A stretch of 8,681 nt of DNA, taken from NCBI GenBank assembly GCA_031255315.1, contig JAIRSS010000192.1, positions 1-8,681 of the forward strand. Direction: 5' to 3'. The DNA comes from Spirochaetaceae bacterium (GTDB lineage Bacteria > Spirochaetota > Spirochaetia > Treponematales > Breznakiellaceae). The notes under the pieces were generated by a model, which had not been told where the DNA came from, did not search any database, and saw nothing but the letters and a program-made list of their open reading frames with translations. How positions within the stretch are numbered: the first letter of the stretch is position 1; each line of letters opens with the position of its first letter. This document shows positions 1 through 6,909 of the stretch, one piece after another. Both the position numbers and the translations under genes were made by a program.

Positions 1-291
1 CAAATTAAATTCTCCAAGGTCATATCGCTTTCGAGCGGGTACCTTGCGGGGGTGGAGGTTGAGAAACGGAAGGTCAACGACCGGATCGTTAAATTAATCT
101 GCGCCGCCTTTAGAGTAAACGAGAAATGGCTTCGAAAAGGGGAAGGTGAAATGTTTGTCGTCAATCCTGACGAAGAATTCACCAAACTGGTAAGCCTTTT
201 TAAGGAATTGAACCCCCAATTTCAAGAATATATCCTTAAACAGATAGATCTCCTTCTGGAAATGCAGGATTCTCACTCAGAGTCCCCTTAG
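1..291 (+). CDS. XRE-family helix-turn-helix regulator, 5' end missing
   Basis: The reading frame is open from base 1, so the gene starts to the left of the window; 96 C-terminal residues are visible. The first 50 residues look like the second half of an XRE/Cro-type HTH domain. A recognition-helix-like stretch (SLSSGYLAGVE) is followed by basic residues and a helix (DRIVKLICAAFRV), then NEKWLRKGEGEMF, a phrase typical of phage-repressor-like XRE proteins in Firmicutes and spirochaetes. The remaining ~40 residues form a charged helical tail (EEFTKLVSLFKEL onward) that could mediate dimerisation. An internal GTG at base 52 is open to translation, but the homology continues upstream of it, so it is not the true start. 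The DNA is more AT-rich than the pyr genes. The target genes and ligand are unknown. The family call is firm; whether this is a prophage remnant or a host regulator cannot be decided here. Confidence 0.8.
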   Translation, partial: QIKFSKVISLSSGYLAGVEVEKRKVNDRIVKLICAAFRVNEKWLRKGEGEMFVVNPDEEFTKLVSLFKELNPQFQEYILKQIDLLLEMQDSHSESP

Positions 292-539
292 CCGTTTCCG
301 GGGAGGGCTGTATCGACCGCCTGAGCCAGCTGATCCGCGCAGGAAGTTCCCTTCCTTCCGCAGCGGATCCCCTTGAGGCGGTTGACGAGTTCGCGTCCGT
401 CCATACCTTCAACCAACAGCGAAAGGGCTTTTAGATTCCCCTCACAACCGCCTTTGAAAGACACAGATCGGACTTTTCCGTCCTCAATAGCAAAGGTGAT
501 CCGCCTGGAACAGGTCCCTTTTGTCTTGTATTCTATCAT
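288..539 (-). CDS. Small TSCPD-domain protein (TIGR03905-like)
   Basis: This encodes an 83-residue protein resembling the uncharacterised TIGR03905/TSCPD family. Four cysteines fall where that family conserves them: C10 (KGTCS), C32 (GGCEGN), C60 (IRCG) and C67 (TSCADQLA). Their spacing suggests metal binding, but no function is established. The name-giving TSCPD motif reads TSCAD here, with proline replaced by alanine. The frame extends to an ATG at base 557, but I chose the ATG at 539 because GAGGAG lies 8 bases before it and the likely promoter leaves no room for the earlier start. Similar small proteins are sometimes found as a domain of class II ribonucleotide reductases; whether this protein works with such an enzyme is only a guess. 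Its TAA stop overlaps the TAG stop of the upstream XRE gene on the other strand. Confidence 0.82.
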   Translation of the reverse strand: MIEYKTKGTCSRRITFAIEDGKVRSVSFKGGCEGNLKALSLLVEGMDGRELVNRLKGIRCGRKGTSCADQLAQAVDTALPGNG

Positions 540-559
540 TACATCATCTCCTCGCACGT

Positions 560-589
560 ATGATTCCGCAAAAAATGAACCCCTGTCAA
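560..589 (-). promoter_or_regulatory. Candidate sigma-70 promoter for the TSCPD gene
   Basis: On the minus strand a perfect -35 hexamer TTGACA (584-589) is followed after 18 bases by AATCAT (560-565), a 4/6 match to the -10 consensus. Transcription would begin near base 553. This favours translation from the ATG at 539, but leaves a tight leader with the ribosome binding site almost at the 5' end. The -10 match is mediocre. Confidence 0.4.
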
Positions 590-725
590 CACGTTACGCC
601 GGGGAATGAAGAATCCGGGAGCAAGCTCGGGGCAGGGGCCGCGCCCTTCTCGTGAGATATTTCGCAACGGAGGCCGGTCCATACAAGAATACCTCGGGCG
701 CTTGAAAGGCGGCGCTTTTCTGCCG

Positions 726-1631
726 ATGATCGAACTAATGACAGCACGATATCTTCTTTTTTTTCTTGCCGCTTTTTTTTTCGTATACGGTATTTCCTGT
801 TCAAAACCGGCGCCGCCCTCTCTCTCCCCCGAAGGCGCTGTTCTGATTGAAGCGGATTCCGGCGCTCTCCCGGACGGGCCTGAAACGGACCTGGGCCAAT
901 ACCTGTCCGAACGGGACCAGGAGGCCGCATTCGACCGTTTCCTGAGCGGCCTTCTGGATGACGCGGGCATTCCTCCGGATCTGGCCCGGCGTATTGAAGC
1001 CGCCGCAGAGGGGCCGTCCTTTATCCTGGACCTCCTCGTTTGTCTTAGCGGGGACCCCTTCCTCTGGGTTTTGGTGGACAAGACCCACCCCCTTCCTGAC
1101 GATTACGCCCCGGAGGACCTGACAGAACTCTCCGGCGGCTCTTTCGTCGTAAACCGTCCGGGCCACCGGCTCAGGCAGGCCGCGGCGAATTCCCTGCACG
1201 AGATGGCCGCCGCCGCCCGTACCGGCGGGATAACCCTCACCGTTTCCTCGGCGTACCGATCCTACGAATACCAGGGGGAAGTCTACAGCCGTAATGTTGC
1301 GGAAATGGGCCGGGAAGCAGCGGACCGGGAATCCGCCCGGCCAGGTTGCAGCCAGCACCAGCTGGGGCTGGTAGTGGATTTCGGCGCCCCGGACGGCTCT
1401 ATCGGGGACCACTTTGCCCAAACCCCGGCAGGCCGGTGGATGGCCGCCAACGCCCGCAGCTTCGGCTGGTCTCTGTCCTTCCCCCAGGGTATGGAAGCCG
1501 TTACCGGGTATCGCTGGGAAAGTTGGCACTACCGTTATGTCGGCGGGGACCTTGCCGCCTTCATTGATACCTATTTTGACGGAGTACAACAATACGCCCT
1601 GCAATTCATCAATGAATGGGTCAAACGGTAA
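726..1631 (+). CDS. D-alanyl-D-alanine carboxypeptidase lipoprotein, M15B (VanY-like)
   Basis: Predicted zinc D,D-carboxypeptidase that trims the terminal D-Ala of peptidoglycan stem peptides outside the inner membrane. From the start at 726 it has 301 residues. Residues 1-24 form a hydrophobic signal ending in YGISC, a relaxed spirochaetal lipobox with C25 as the lipidated residue. The VanY hallmark LVDKTHPLPDDY covers about 117-127. SAYRSYEYQ (175-183) supplies a substrate-binding arginine. CSQHQLGLVVDFG (208-220) gives zinc ligands H211 and D218. WESWHYRY (264-271) gives catalytic E265 and ligand H268. All key residues are present. The frame is open to an ATG at 606, but that would put 40 polar residues ahead of the signal peptide; 738 is another possible start. 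No strong ribosome binding site precedes 726: AAAGG (705-709) is weak and lies in a 7-bp hairpin at 704-720. The gene stops 5 bases before the convergent MATE gene. Confidence 0.87.
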   Translation: MIELMTARYLLFFLAAFFFVYGISCSKPAPPSLSPEGAVLIEADSGALPDGPETDLGQYLSERDQEAAFDRFLSGLLDDAGIPPDLARRIEAAAEGPSFILDLLVCLSGDPFLWVLVDKTHPLPDDYAPEDLTELSGGSFVVNRPGHRLRQAAANSLHEMAAAARTGGITLTVSSAYRSYEYQGEVYSRNVAEMGREAADRESARPGCSQHQLGLVVDFGAPDGSIGDHFAQTPAGRWMAANARSFGWSLSFPQGMEAVTGYRWESWHYRYVGGDLAAFIDTYFDGVQQYALQFINEWVKR

Positions 1632-1636
1632 CGTGA

Positions 1637-3079
1637 TTAGTTCTCATGGGCGGCACTCCCCGCTTTCCGCAGTTTTTTCAGTTCAATGACGATGAATACG
1701 GTTGTTATTATAAAAGAAAATCCATCGGCCACCGGTGAGGCCAGGGCTACGCCCCAGAGCTTCCAGAGTCTGCCAAAGATGAGTATACAGGGAATAAGGG
1801 CGATGAATTGCCGGAGCATGGTGAGGAAGATCGAAGTTCTCGGACGGCCTGTTACGACGAACATGTTGGACGATACGATCTGGAAGCCGTTTAAGGGCAG
1901 TATCAGGGTTATTATCCGTATGGCCCACGGGGTAAAGGAAAGGAGGGCCGGACTGCCGTCGGGGGCGAAGATGCTCACCAGGAAACCGGGGAGCGTTTGG
2001 CAGATGATGAAACCGGCGACACAAATCGCGGTGGCGCCTCCCACCGCCTCCAGGTAGGCTTTCATAACCCGGTCAAATTTTTTCGCTCCATAATTATACC
2101 CCAGGATGGGCTGGGCCCCCTGGTTGATCCCAAAGACCGGCATCAAAATTAACATGATGATGGAACCGCATATATTCATCCCCGACAGGGCAATGTCCCC
2201 GCCGTTGGCCACCCCCAGGCTTTCCGCCCCATACCAGCCCATGCTCATGTTATTAAGGAGTTGTACGCCTGACATGATGAACTGTAGAAGGAACTGGGCC
2301 GATCCAAAGGTAATAATCTGGAACACCGTCTTTACGGAGGGCTTAAAAGAACGAAGGCGCAGCCGGATCACCGCCCTCTTGCTGAAACTGAAAGACAGAA
2401 TCCAAACCGCCGAAATGAGCTGAGAGATAATCGTGGCCCAGGCCGCGCCCTCAACCCCCCAGTTGAACTTGAAAATAAAAATCGGATCCAGGAGTATATT
2501 GGTCCCCGCGCCTATGAACATACTGATCATGGTAACTGTGGGAAATCCTTGAGCGCGGGTACAATGAGAAAACCCAAAGCCCAACATCATGAATACCTGG
2601 CCAAAGAGGATAATACGGTAATAATTCCGGGCGTAGGTTAACGATTCGCTTCCTTCCTGGGCTCCCAACAGAGAAAGGATGCCGTCCAAGAAGATGAGCT
2701 GGGCCACCATAATCACGATCCCGGCGAGCGTCAGGAGCAAAAAACAGTGATTCAGGGCGTTTTCCGCGTCCTCCCGCCGTCTCTGGCCCAGGCGCATGGA
2801 AATCATGTTCGCCGCCCCTATCCCAAAGAGCATCGCGAAGGCCATGCTGATAGTCATTAACGGCAAAACCAGCGAAAGGCCGCCCAATGCTACCTCATTC
2901 ACTCCCCGGCCTACAAAAATCCGGTCTACCACATTGTAAAGAGCGTTTACGAGCATCCCGCTGATAGCGGGTATAGAAAACCGCAAGAGCAGTTTACCAA
3001 CCCCTTCCGTTCCCAACCGATCCGCCGCGTCCGGGCGTTCAGTTTGTTTAGCCGGAGAATCCGGCATGATGTCTGACAT
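1637..3079 (-). CDS. MATE-family multidrug/Na+ (or H+) antiporter
   Basis: A 480-residue inner-membrane exporter of the MATE family, closest in feel to the MepA/DinF-type branch. These proteins expel cationic drugs and metabolites in exchange for Na+ or H+. The length is normal for the family. After a polar N-terminus of about 28 residues, roughly twelve hydrophobic segments follow in two halves. Typical MATE phrases include FSIPAISGMLVNALYNVVDRIFVG near 34-57, NILLDPIFIF near 194-203, GVEGAAWATIISQ near 208-220, and in the second half INQGAQPILGYNYGA. The start is uncertain. ATG 3079 has GAGGGA immediately before it (spacing too short), while the fourth-codon-downstream ATG at 3067 has the same motif too far away; the two proteins differ by only four residues. 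The substrate cannot be inferred. The gene stands alone and is read away from a palindromic AT-rich promoter region, which suggests local control. Confidence 0.93.
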   Translation of the reverse strand: MSDIMPDSPAKQTERPDAADRLGTEGVGKLLLRFSIPAISGMLVNALYNVVDRIFVGRGVNEVALGGLSLVLPLMTISMAFAMLFGIGAANMISMRLGQRRREDAENALNHCFLLLTLAGIVIMVAQLIFLDGILSLLGAQEGSESLTYARNYYRIILFGQVFMMLGFGFSHCTRAQGFPTVTMISMFIGAGTNILLDPIFIFKFNWGVEGAAWATIISQLISAVWILSFSFSKRAVIRLRLRSFKPSVKTVFQIITFGSAQFLLQFIMSGVQLLNNMSMGWYGAESLGVANGGDIALSGMNICGSIIMLILMPVFGINQGAQPILGYNYGAKKFDRVMKAYLEAVGGATAICVAGFIICQTLPGFLVSIFAPDGSPALLSFTPWAIRIITLILPLNGFQIVSSNMFVVTGRPRTSIFLTMLRQFIALIPCILIFGRLWKLWGVALASPVADGFSFIITTVFIVIELKKLRKAGSAAHEN

Positions 3080-3153
3080 TCCCTCAGTTTCTTACTTAAC
3101 AGCTTCCTTTGTAAAGAGGGCTGGGAGCTTGGCAAGGAGGCTGATTGTACAAA

Positions 3154-3179
3154 TTTTACGCTATAATTATAGCGAAAAA
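3154..3179 (-). promoter_or_regulatory. Palindromic -10 region / candidate operator upstream of the MATE gene
   Basis: Bases 3159-3174 form a perfect 16-bp palindrome (CGCTATAATTATAGCG). One mismatch pair further out it extends through T and A tracts to 26 bp. TATAAT occurs on both strands inside it (3162-3167 plus, 3166-3171 minus), so it could be the -10 box of divergent transcripts: minus to the MATE gene about 80 bases away, plus towards the exported protein gene. No good -35 box is present on either strand at normal spacing. A second small palindrome, TTGTACAA, lies at 3145-3152. Overlap of a palindrome with a -10 box is the usual layout of a repressor operator. That role is inferred. 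Confidence 0.4.
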
Positions 3180-3241
3180 AAGTAACCTTTTTTCCCAATA
3201 CATGTTACAATAAATATAACCGTGAAATTTTCTCCTGTAAT

Positions 3242-3334
3242 ATGGTCTATGGAAAGGGGAATCTTATCTATATCGGCATAGTAAAGGGAGCGCACGGGGA
3301 AGAAGTCAAATTTTTATGCGATGGGGGTAGTTAA
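3242..3334 (+). CDS. Doubtful 30-residue upstream ORF
   Basis: An ATG at 3242 opens a 30-codon frame whose TAA overlaps the ATG of the next gene as TAATG (3332-3336), an arrangement typical of translational coupling. There is no ribosome binding site in front of it, and the frame remains open upstream without another ATG to at least 3182. The product contains IYIGIVKGAHGEEVKF, which is not unlike a real protein, but I cannot assign it to a family. It may be a leader peptide, the end of a decayed gene, or chance. Confidence 0.2.
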   Translation: MVYGKGNLIYIGIVKGAHGEEVKFLCDGGS

Positions 3335-3984
3335 TGAAACGAGTGGTTTTTTTTCTGGCGGTAATTGGCGTGGCATCAGGCGTGTATGCTCAGAGTCAAA
3401 TACCAACATATCGTTTTGCCGCGGGGAACTGGCAGTTTGCCGGCGAACGGTTAGTGCAAAATGATGTAAAAGCGGGTCTGGCGAAGGTGAATTTTACGGT
3501 GCCTCAAAGCAGCGCCATGATTTATGAATTCAACGCCCGCTATGAAACAGGGGCTGAAGACGGCCACGGCGGGTTCGGTATCCATATCTTTGGGGATAGG
3601 GTGCTTGACAGGGCTTCCTGGGGTTCTGGTGATTCATATCTTTTATGGCTGAACTACGATGAGAATCCCGGCTCCAAAGATATTCCCAGCGGATTGAGCG
3701 CTCAAGTTTACCGCAGCTATTCTCATTCCCGGATGGAGTTGGTGGATACCGTTGATCTGAACGAATACGCGTATCTCCTTACCTCGGAAAATCTTTCCGC
3801 CCCGGTGCCGGTTAAGCTCTTCGTAGATGGGGATACGGGTGAAGTCCGTATAGCTGATCCCAGAGACCCCGACTTGCGGGATTATTTCTATTTTTATCTT
3901 GATTCAAAGGATGTCCCGCTGAAAGGGGATTATGTTGCCCTTAGGACGAATGGCATGTCTCTTTCCTTTGCCATGGGACTGTAG
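3334..3984 (+). CDS. Exported protein of unknown function
   Basis: A 216-residue protein that I do not recognise. The first 19 residues form a standard signal peptide: KR at the N-terminus, a hydrophobic core, and VYA before a likely cleavage at A19/Q20. With no lipobox cysteine, it should be periplasmic or released. The mature part has alternating hydrophobic and aromatic residues and many short turns (for example IYEFNARYETG, DSYLLWLNYDEN, DYFYFYLDSKD, DYVALRTNGMSLSF). This suggests an all-beta sandwich of the kind seen in concanavalin/LamG-like or carbohydrate-binding domains. It has no cysteines in the mature part and no evident catalytic motif. GGGGG six bases before the ATG supports the start, and the start overlaps the stop of a doubtful upstream ORF. 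It is followed by a strong terminator hairpin. Lower GC than the pyr genes, but not dramatically so. Confidence 0.8.
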   Translation: MKRVVFFLAVIGVASGVYAQSQIPTYRFAAGNWQFAGERLVQNDVKAGLAKVNFTVPQSSAMIYEFNARYETGAEDGHGGFGIHIFGDRVLDRASWGSGDSYLLWLNYDENPGSKDIPSGLSAQVYRSYSHSRMELVDTVDLNEYAYLLTSENLSAPVPVKLFVDGDTGEVRIADPRDPDLRDYFYFYLDSKDVPLKGDYVALRTNGMSLSFAMGL

Positions 3985-4016
3985 TTTTCCCCTGTATCAA
4001 AGGTCTCAATAAGAAT

Positions 4017-4038
4017 CCCCGCGGCAGAGGCTGCGGGG
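4017..4038. terminator. Shared bidirectional terminator hairpin
   Basis: A 9-bp stem (CCCCGCGGC against GCTGCGGGG, one G-U pair) with an AGAG loop lies between two convergent genes, the exported protein gene and pyrD. On the plus strand it is followed by a T-rich stretch (tcatactttt), on the minus strand by ATTCTTATT. The U tracts are imperfect, but the stem strength and position support termination in both directions. Confidence 0.7.
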
Positions 4039-4081
4039 TCATACTTTTAAACCATACATTTCTTTCAGAATCCCGCCGTTA

Positions 4082-5050
4082 TTATCTGGTGCCCCGGATA
4101 TCCAATTCCTCCAGGCGTGTAACGTTCTTCCGTTTCATATAAGCGGCGATCCCGTCAATGATTTCGGTCATTGTCTGGGGGTGGGCGAAGGTGGCGGACC
4201 CAATCTGGACGGCGGCGGCGCCCGCCATAAGGTATTCCAGGGCGTCTTCCGTCCGGGCTATGCCGCCCACGCCTATCAGGGGAACCTTCACGGCATCCCG
4301 AAGTTCCCAGACCATTCTGAGGGCGATAGGTTTGACGGCGGGACCGGAAAGACCGGCGCTTATGTTATCAAAGACTGGTTTCCGCCGTTCAACATCAATC
4401 GCCATGGCCTTGAAAGTGTTCACCAGGGAGAGGGCGTCCGCTCCGGCATTCACACAGGCGGCGGCTACCTCGGCCAGGCAGGGGGCGTTGGGGGAAAGTT
4501 TTACGATAAGGGGCTTGCCGTTTAGGACCCGCCGTACCGGAGCGGTTACCGAGGCTGCCGCTTCACGGTCCAGGCCAAAAGTCATGCCGCCGGCTTTAAC
4601 GTTGGGGCAGGAGATGTTGAGTTCAACCATGTCCACCGGCGCGGCGTTAAGAAGCCGGGCGCCTTCGGCGTATTCCTCAACAGAGGAGCCGGACAGATTC
4701 GCTATCACCACCGGGCCCAGGGCGCGGAGGCGCGGGAGTTCCGTTTCGATGAAGGCGGAAACGCCGGGGTTCTCAAGACCGATGGAGTTGAGGAGTCCCG
4801 CCGGACTTTCCCAGAGCCGTATCCCCCTGTTGCCGGGCCGGGGGCGGAGGGTAAGGCCTTTGGTACAGATGCCTCCCAGCCGGGAGACTTCGATAAGCCC
4901 CTGGTATTCCCGGCCATAGCCGAAGGTTCCCGACGCGGCGATGACGGGGTTGACAAAGCGTATCCCCCCAATCGTAACCGAAAGATCGGGCGGCGGTTTT
5001 GCCGCATTTTCCTGCGGGCGGTTACGCCGTCCATGTATGGTTTGGCCCAT
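4082..5050 (-). CDS. pyrD: Dihydroorotate dehydrogenase, class 1B catalytic subunit (PyrDB)
   Basis: This FMN enzyme oxidises dihydroorotate to orotate, the fourth step of UMP synthesis, in the cytosol. It has 322 residues, slightly longer than usual because of about 22 extra polar N-terminal residues before the barrel begins (LSVTIGGIRFVNPV). Seen in order: ASGTFGYG (39-46), KGLTLRPRPGN (64-74), LLNSIGLENPG (86-96), ANLSG (117-121), NISCPNVK (145-152) with catalytic C148, the flavin-site lysine in IVKLSPN (182-188), LSGPAVKPIAL (234-244) and GVGGI (260-264). The active-site cysteine marks class 1, and NISCPNVK with an adjacent pyrK marks class 1B, which passes electrons through PyrK to NAD+ rather than to fumarate or quinone. 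GAGG ends 10 bases before the ATG, a weakish ribosome binding site. The gene is last in the cluster; 75 bases including a long hairpin separate it from pyrK. Confidence 0.95.
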   Translation of the reverse strand: MGQTIHGRRNRPQENAAKPPPDLSVTIGGIRFVNPVIAASGTFGYGREYQGLIEVSRLGGICTKGLTLRPRPGNRGIRLWESPAGLLNSIGLENPGVSAFIETELPRLRALGPVVIANLSGSSVEEYAEGARLLNAAPVDMVELNISCPNVKAGGMTFGLDREAAASVTAPVRRVLNGKPLIVKLSPNAPCLAEVAAACVNAGADALSLVNTFKAMAIDVERRKPVFDNISAGLSGPAVKPIALRMVWELRDAVKVPLIGVGGIARTEDALEYLMAGAAAVQIGSATFAHPQTMTEIIDGIAAYMKRKNVTRLEELDIRGTR

Positions 5051-5091
5051 AGGTTCGCATCCTCATGAAATATAAAAACATCAAATCACTC

Positions 5092-5127
5092 GAGACTGTT
5101 CCAAAACTTCAGGTTTGGAACAGCCTC
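5092..5127 (-). repeat. Long hairpin on the pyrK stop codon
   Basis: A perfect 10-bp inverted repeat, CTGTTCCAAA (5096-5105) and TTTGGAACAG (5114-5123), is extended by GAG/CTC pairs outside one mismatch and by CT/AG inside the loop. The pyrK TGA stop (5126-5128) is in the outer stem. On the minus strand no U run follows directly, so it is not a classic terminator. It may affect mRNA stability or pyrD expression, or be a copy of a dispersed genomic palindrome. Confidence 0.6.
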
Positions 5128-5929
5128 ACTCATCAAACAAAATCTCCGCGGCTGGAAAAACCGGACCGTCCGCGCAACACCGTCTGTTTCCCCGGGTGGT
5201 TCTTACCGTACATCCGAGACAGGCGCCCGCTCCGCAGGCCATACGCCGTTCCAGGCTGATGAAACAGGGAACCGCCGCCGCCGCGCATACATCCGTTACC
5301 GCCTTAAGCATGGGTTCCGGGCCGCAAGCGCAGACCGTGCGGTATGTGCCGGGGTCAAGAAAACTAGGGATACGCCCTGTGTTCCCCCGGCTGCCGTCTT
5401 CAGTGGCAAGGATGATTTCTCCGGGGAACAACGGTCCAAAAAGCTCCCCGTATTCCCGGTCGTTCGGGTTGGATGTCAGGGTTTTAAAGCCCGCGTAGAA
5501 ATCAAACCCCGCGCCGGCGTCCCGGAGTTCCAAAGCCAGAGCGAGGAGGGGGGCTATGCCTATACCGCCTCCAACCAGGGCGGTTGCGCCGCCGCCTTTT
5601 TCAGCCGGCAGAAGATCCGTCCAGGCGTTTCCCAACGGACCGGTAAGCTCCGCCCTGCCGCCGCATCCCAGGCCGGCTAACTCCGCCGTCCCTTTACCCC
5701 GCAGGGCGATCATGAAACGGATGACGGCGCGGTCCGGCTCCCAGAGGGCGGCGCTGAGAGGCCGGCTCAGAAAGCAGCCGGTATGTTCCGGCCTAACCAG
5801 GAAGAATTGACCCGCCCGGGGAGGCGGACCCGGCCAGGCTATATCCAATCGGAATATCTCATGATTGATCCGGCGCTTATCGAGAACTTCGCAGAGGAAC
5901 GTCCGCCGTTCCCGGGGGAATGGGATCAC
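5126..5929 (-). CDS. pyrK: Dihydroorotate dehydrogenase electron-transfer subunit (PyrK)
   Basis: PyrK carries FAD and a [2Fe-2S] cluster and moves electrons from the PyrDB flavin to NAD+, forming a PyrDB2-PyrK2 complex. From the GTG at 5929 the protein has 267 residues, normal for the family. Domains: an N-terminal flavin-binding barrel with FLSRPLSAA (53-61) and RGKGTAEL (77-84); a NAD-binding region with GGGIGIAPLLAL (120-131) and CACGPEPML (200-208); and a C-terminal cluster motif with C232, C237, C240 and C252, the last in CADGPVF. The same frame is open to an ATG at 6064, but that would overlap pyrF by 139 bases and add an arginine-rich, unrelated leader. I chose GTG 5929 because GGAG lies 7 bases upstream and because it overlaps the pyrF stop as GTGA, indicating translational coupling. 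Confidence 0.94.
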   Translation of the reverse strand: MIPFPRERRTFLCEVLDKRRINHEIFRLDIAWPGPPPRAGQFFLVRPEHTGCFLSRPLSAALWEPDRAVIRFMIALRGKGTAELAGLGCGGRAELTGPLGNAWTDLLPAEKGGGATALVGGGIGIAPLLALALELRDAGAGFDFYAGFKTLTSNPNDREYGELFGPLFPGEIILATEDGSRGNTGRIPSFLDPGTYRTVCACGPEPMLKAVTDVCAAAAVPCFISLERRMACGAGACLGCTVRTTRGNRRCCADGPVFPAAEILFDE

Positions 5930-6849
5930 CCGGCGTCTCCCGCAGCCACGGCCTGTACAGCGGCCCGCAGAGCGTCCCGCATATCCAGAACGGCGTTCCG
6001 GGCGGCTTCGGCGGCGGCGTCCCGGGAGACTTCCCCCTCCCGGGCGGACGGGGAGGTTTGCCACGCCTTAAGGATGCTCCGGGAGGCGTTGACCACCCCG
6101 CCGTTGCCGTCTCTGAGGAGAAGGGCCGCGTCGCCGGCCGCGCCGCCTTGAGCGCCGTAACCGGGAATAAGGAAGAAGAGATTCGCCCGCCGCTTCCTGA
6201 TGGCGGCCGCTTCCCGCCGTTCGGCGCCGGACTTGGGATCAGCCCCTACTACCGCGCCAAAAGCTCCGTACCCGTACGTACCCCGTCTGGCTTCCGCCAG
6301 TTCCGAAAGCCGGTCCCCTACCGCGTCGTAAAGGCGGCCTCCAGCCCTAAGCTCCTGGTATTCAAAGTCCCTCATGCCCGTATTGGAGGTACGCATGAGC
6401 ACAAAAGCCCCTTTGCCTGTGGTTTCGGCATACGAGAACCAGGGTTCGATGGAATCCATCCCCATATATGGGGAAAGCGTAACGAAGTCCGCTTCAAAGT
6501 CTCCCTCGAAATGGGCCTTGGCGTACTGCCGGGCTGTGTCCGCAATATCCCCCCGTTTGATGTCGGCGATGGTCAGGCATCCCCGTTCCCGAATAGCCGA
6601 GAGGGTTTGGGCATAGGCCGCAAGTCCGGCGAGCCCCAGGGCCTCGTAATAGGCGATCTGCACTTTGTAACAGGCCGCCGCGTCCGCAGTGGCGGCTATC
6701 ACGGCGCGGTTATACGCTAAAACCGCGTCGGCTTCCGAAGCGGCTCCCCGGAAAAAGGCCGGGGGCAGGTAGGACGGAGCCGTATCCAGGCCAACGCAGA
6801 CCGGGCCGTTCTCAGCTACCGCTTCGTAGAGTTTATCAATACTATACAT
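5926..6849 (-). CDS. pyrF: Orotidine 5'-phosphate decarboxylase, type 2
   Basis: PyrF removes CO2 from OMP to give UMP, the last step of the pathway. From the ATG at 6849 it has 307 residues, in the range of the longer type 2 subfamily. The active-site charge network is visible: GLD (20-22), K62 in CYKVQIA, and the signature DIKRGD (96-101) with D96, K98 and D101. Also present are TLSPYMGMDS (124-133), the subfamily phrase FLIPGYGAQGG (226-236), and the phosphate-loop arginine R257 in NASRSI. The VVGA segment reads VVGADPKSG, which departs from the usual VVGAT. An ATG lies five codons further up at 6864, but GAGGAA is 7 bases before 6849 and nothing suitable precedes 6864, so I use 6849. It follows pyrC after 226 bases of structured spacer and overlaps pyrK by 4 bases. 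Confidence 0.94.
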   Translation of the reverse strand: MYSIDKLYEAVAENGPVCVGLDTAPSYLPPAFFRGAASEADAVLAYNRAVIAATADAAACYKVQIAYYEALGLAGLAAYAQTLSAIRERGCLTIADIKRGDIADTARQYAKAHFEGDFEADFVTLSPYMGMDSIEPWFSYAETTGKGAFVLMRTSNTGMRDFEYQELRAGGRLYDAVGDRLSELAEARRGTYGYGAFGAVVGADPKSGAERREAAAIRKRRANLFFLIPGYGAQGGAAGDAALLLRDGNGGVVNASRSILKAWQTSPSAREGEVSRDAAAEAARNAVLDMRDALRAAVQAVAAGDAG

Positions 6850-6909
6850 TACGCTGTTCCTCATATTTGGTTTATGGTTTGTTCATGCTCTTCAGTATTA
6901 GCGGCCTGG

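Noticed and set aside
801..1604. 267-codon minus-strand frame opposite the VanY gene
   Set aside because: Antisense to an M15 peptidase with complete zinc motifs; its own product is not protein-like.
3242..3334. Remnant of RimM suggested by a VGxIVGAHG-like phrase in the small ORF
   Set aside because: The likeness covers only about ten residues and lacks the rest of the domain; it may be chance.
5930..6064. Extended N-terminus of PyrK to the ATG at 6064
   Set aside because: It would overlap pyrF by 139 bases and add an arginine-rich leader foreign to the family; the GTG at 5929 has a good ribosome binding site and the GTGA overlap.
5920..6720. 266-codon plus-strand frame opposite pyrF
   Set aside because: Shadow of a clear pyrF; low-complexity composition and no ribosome binding site.
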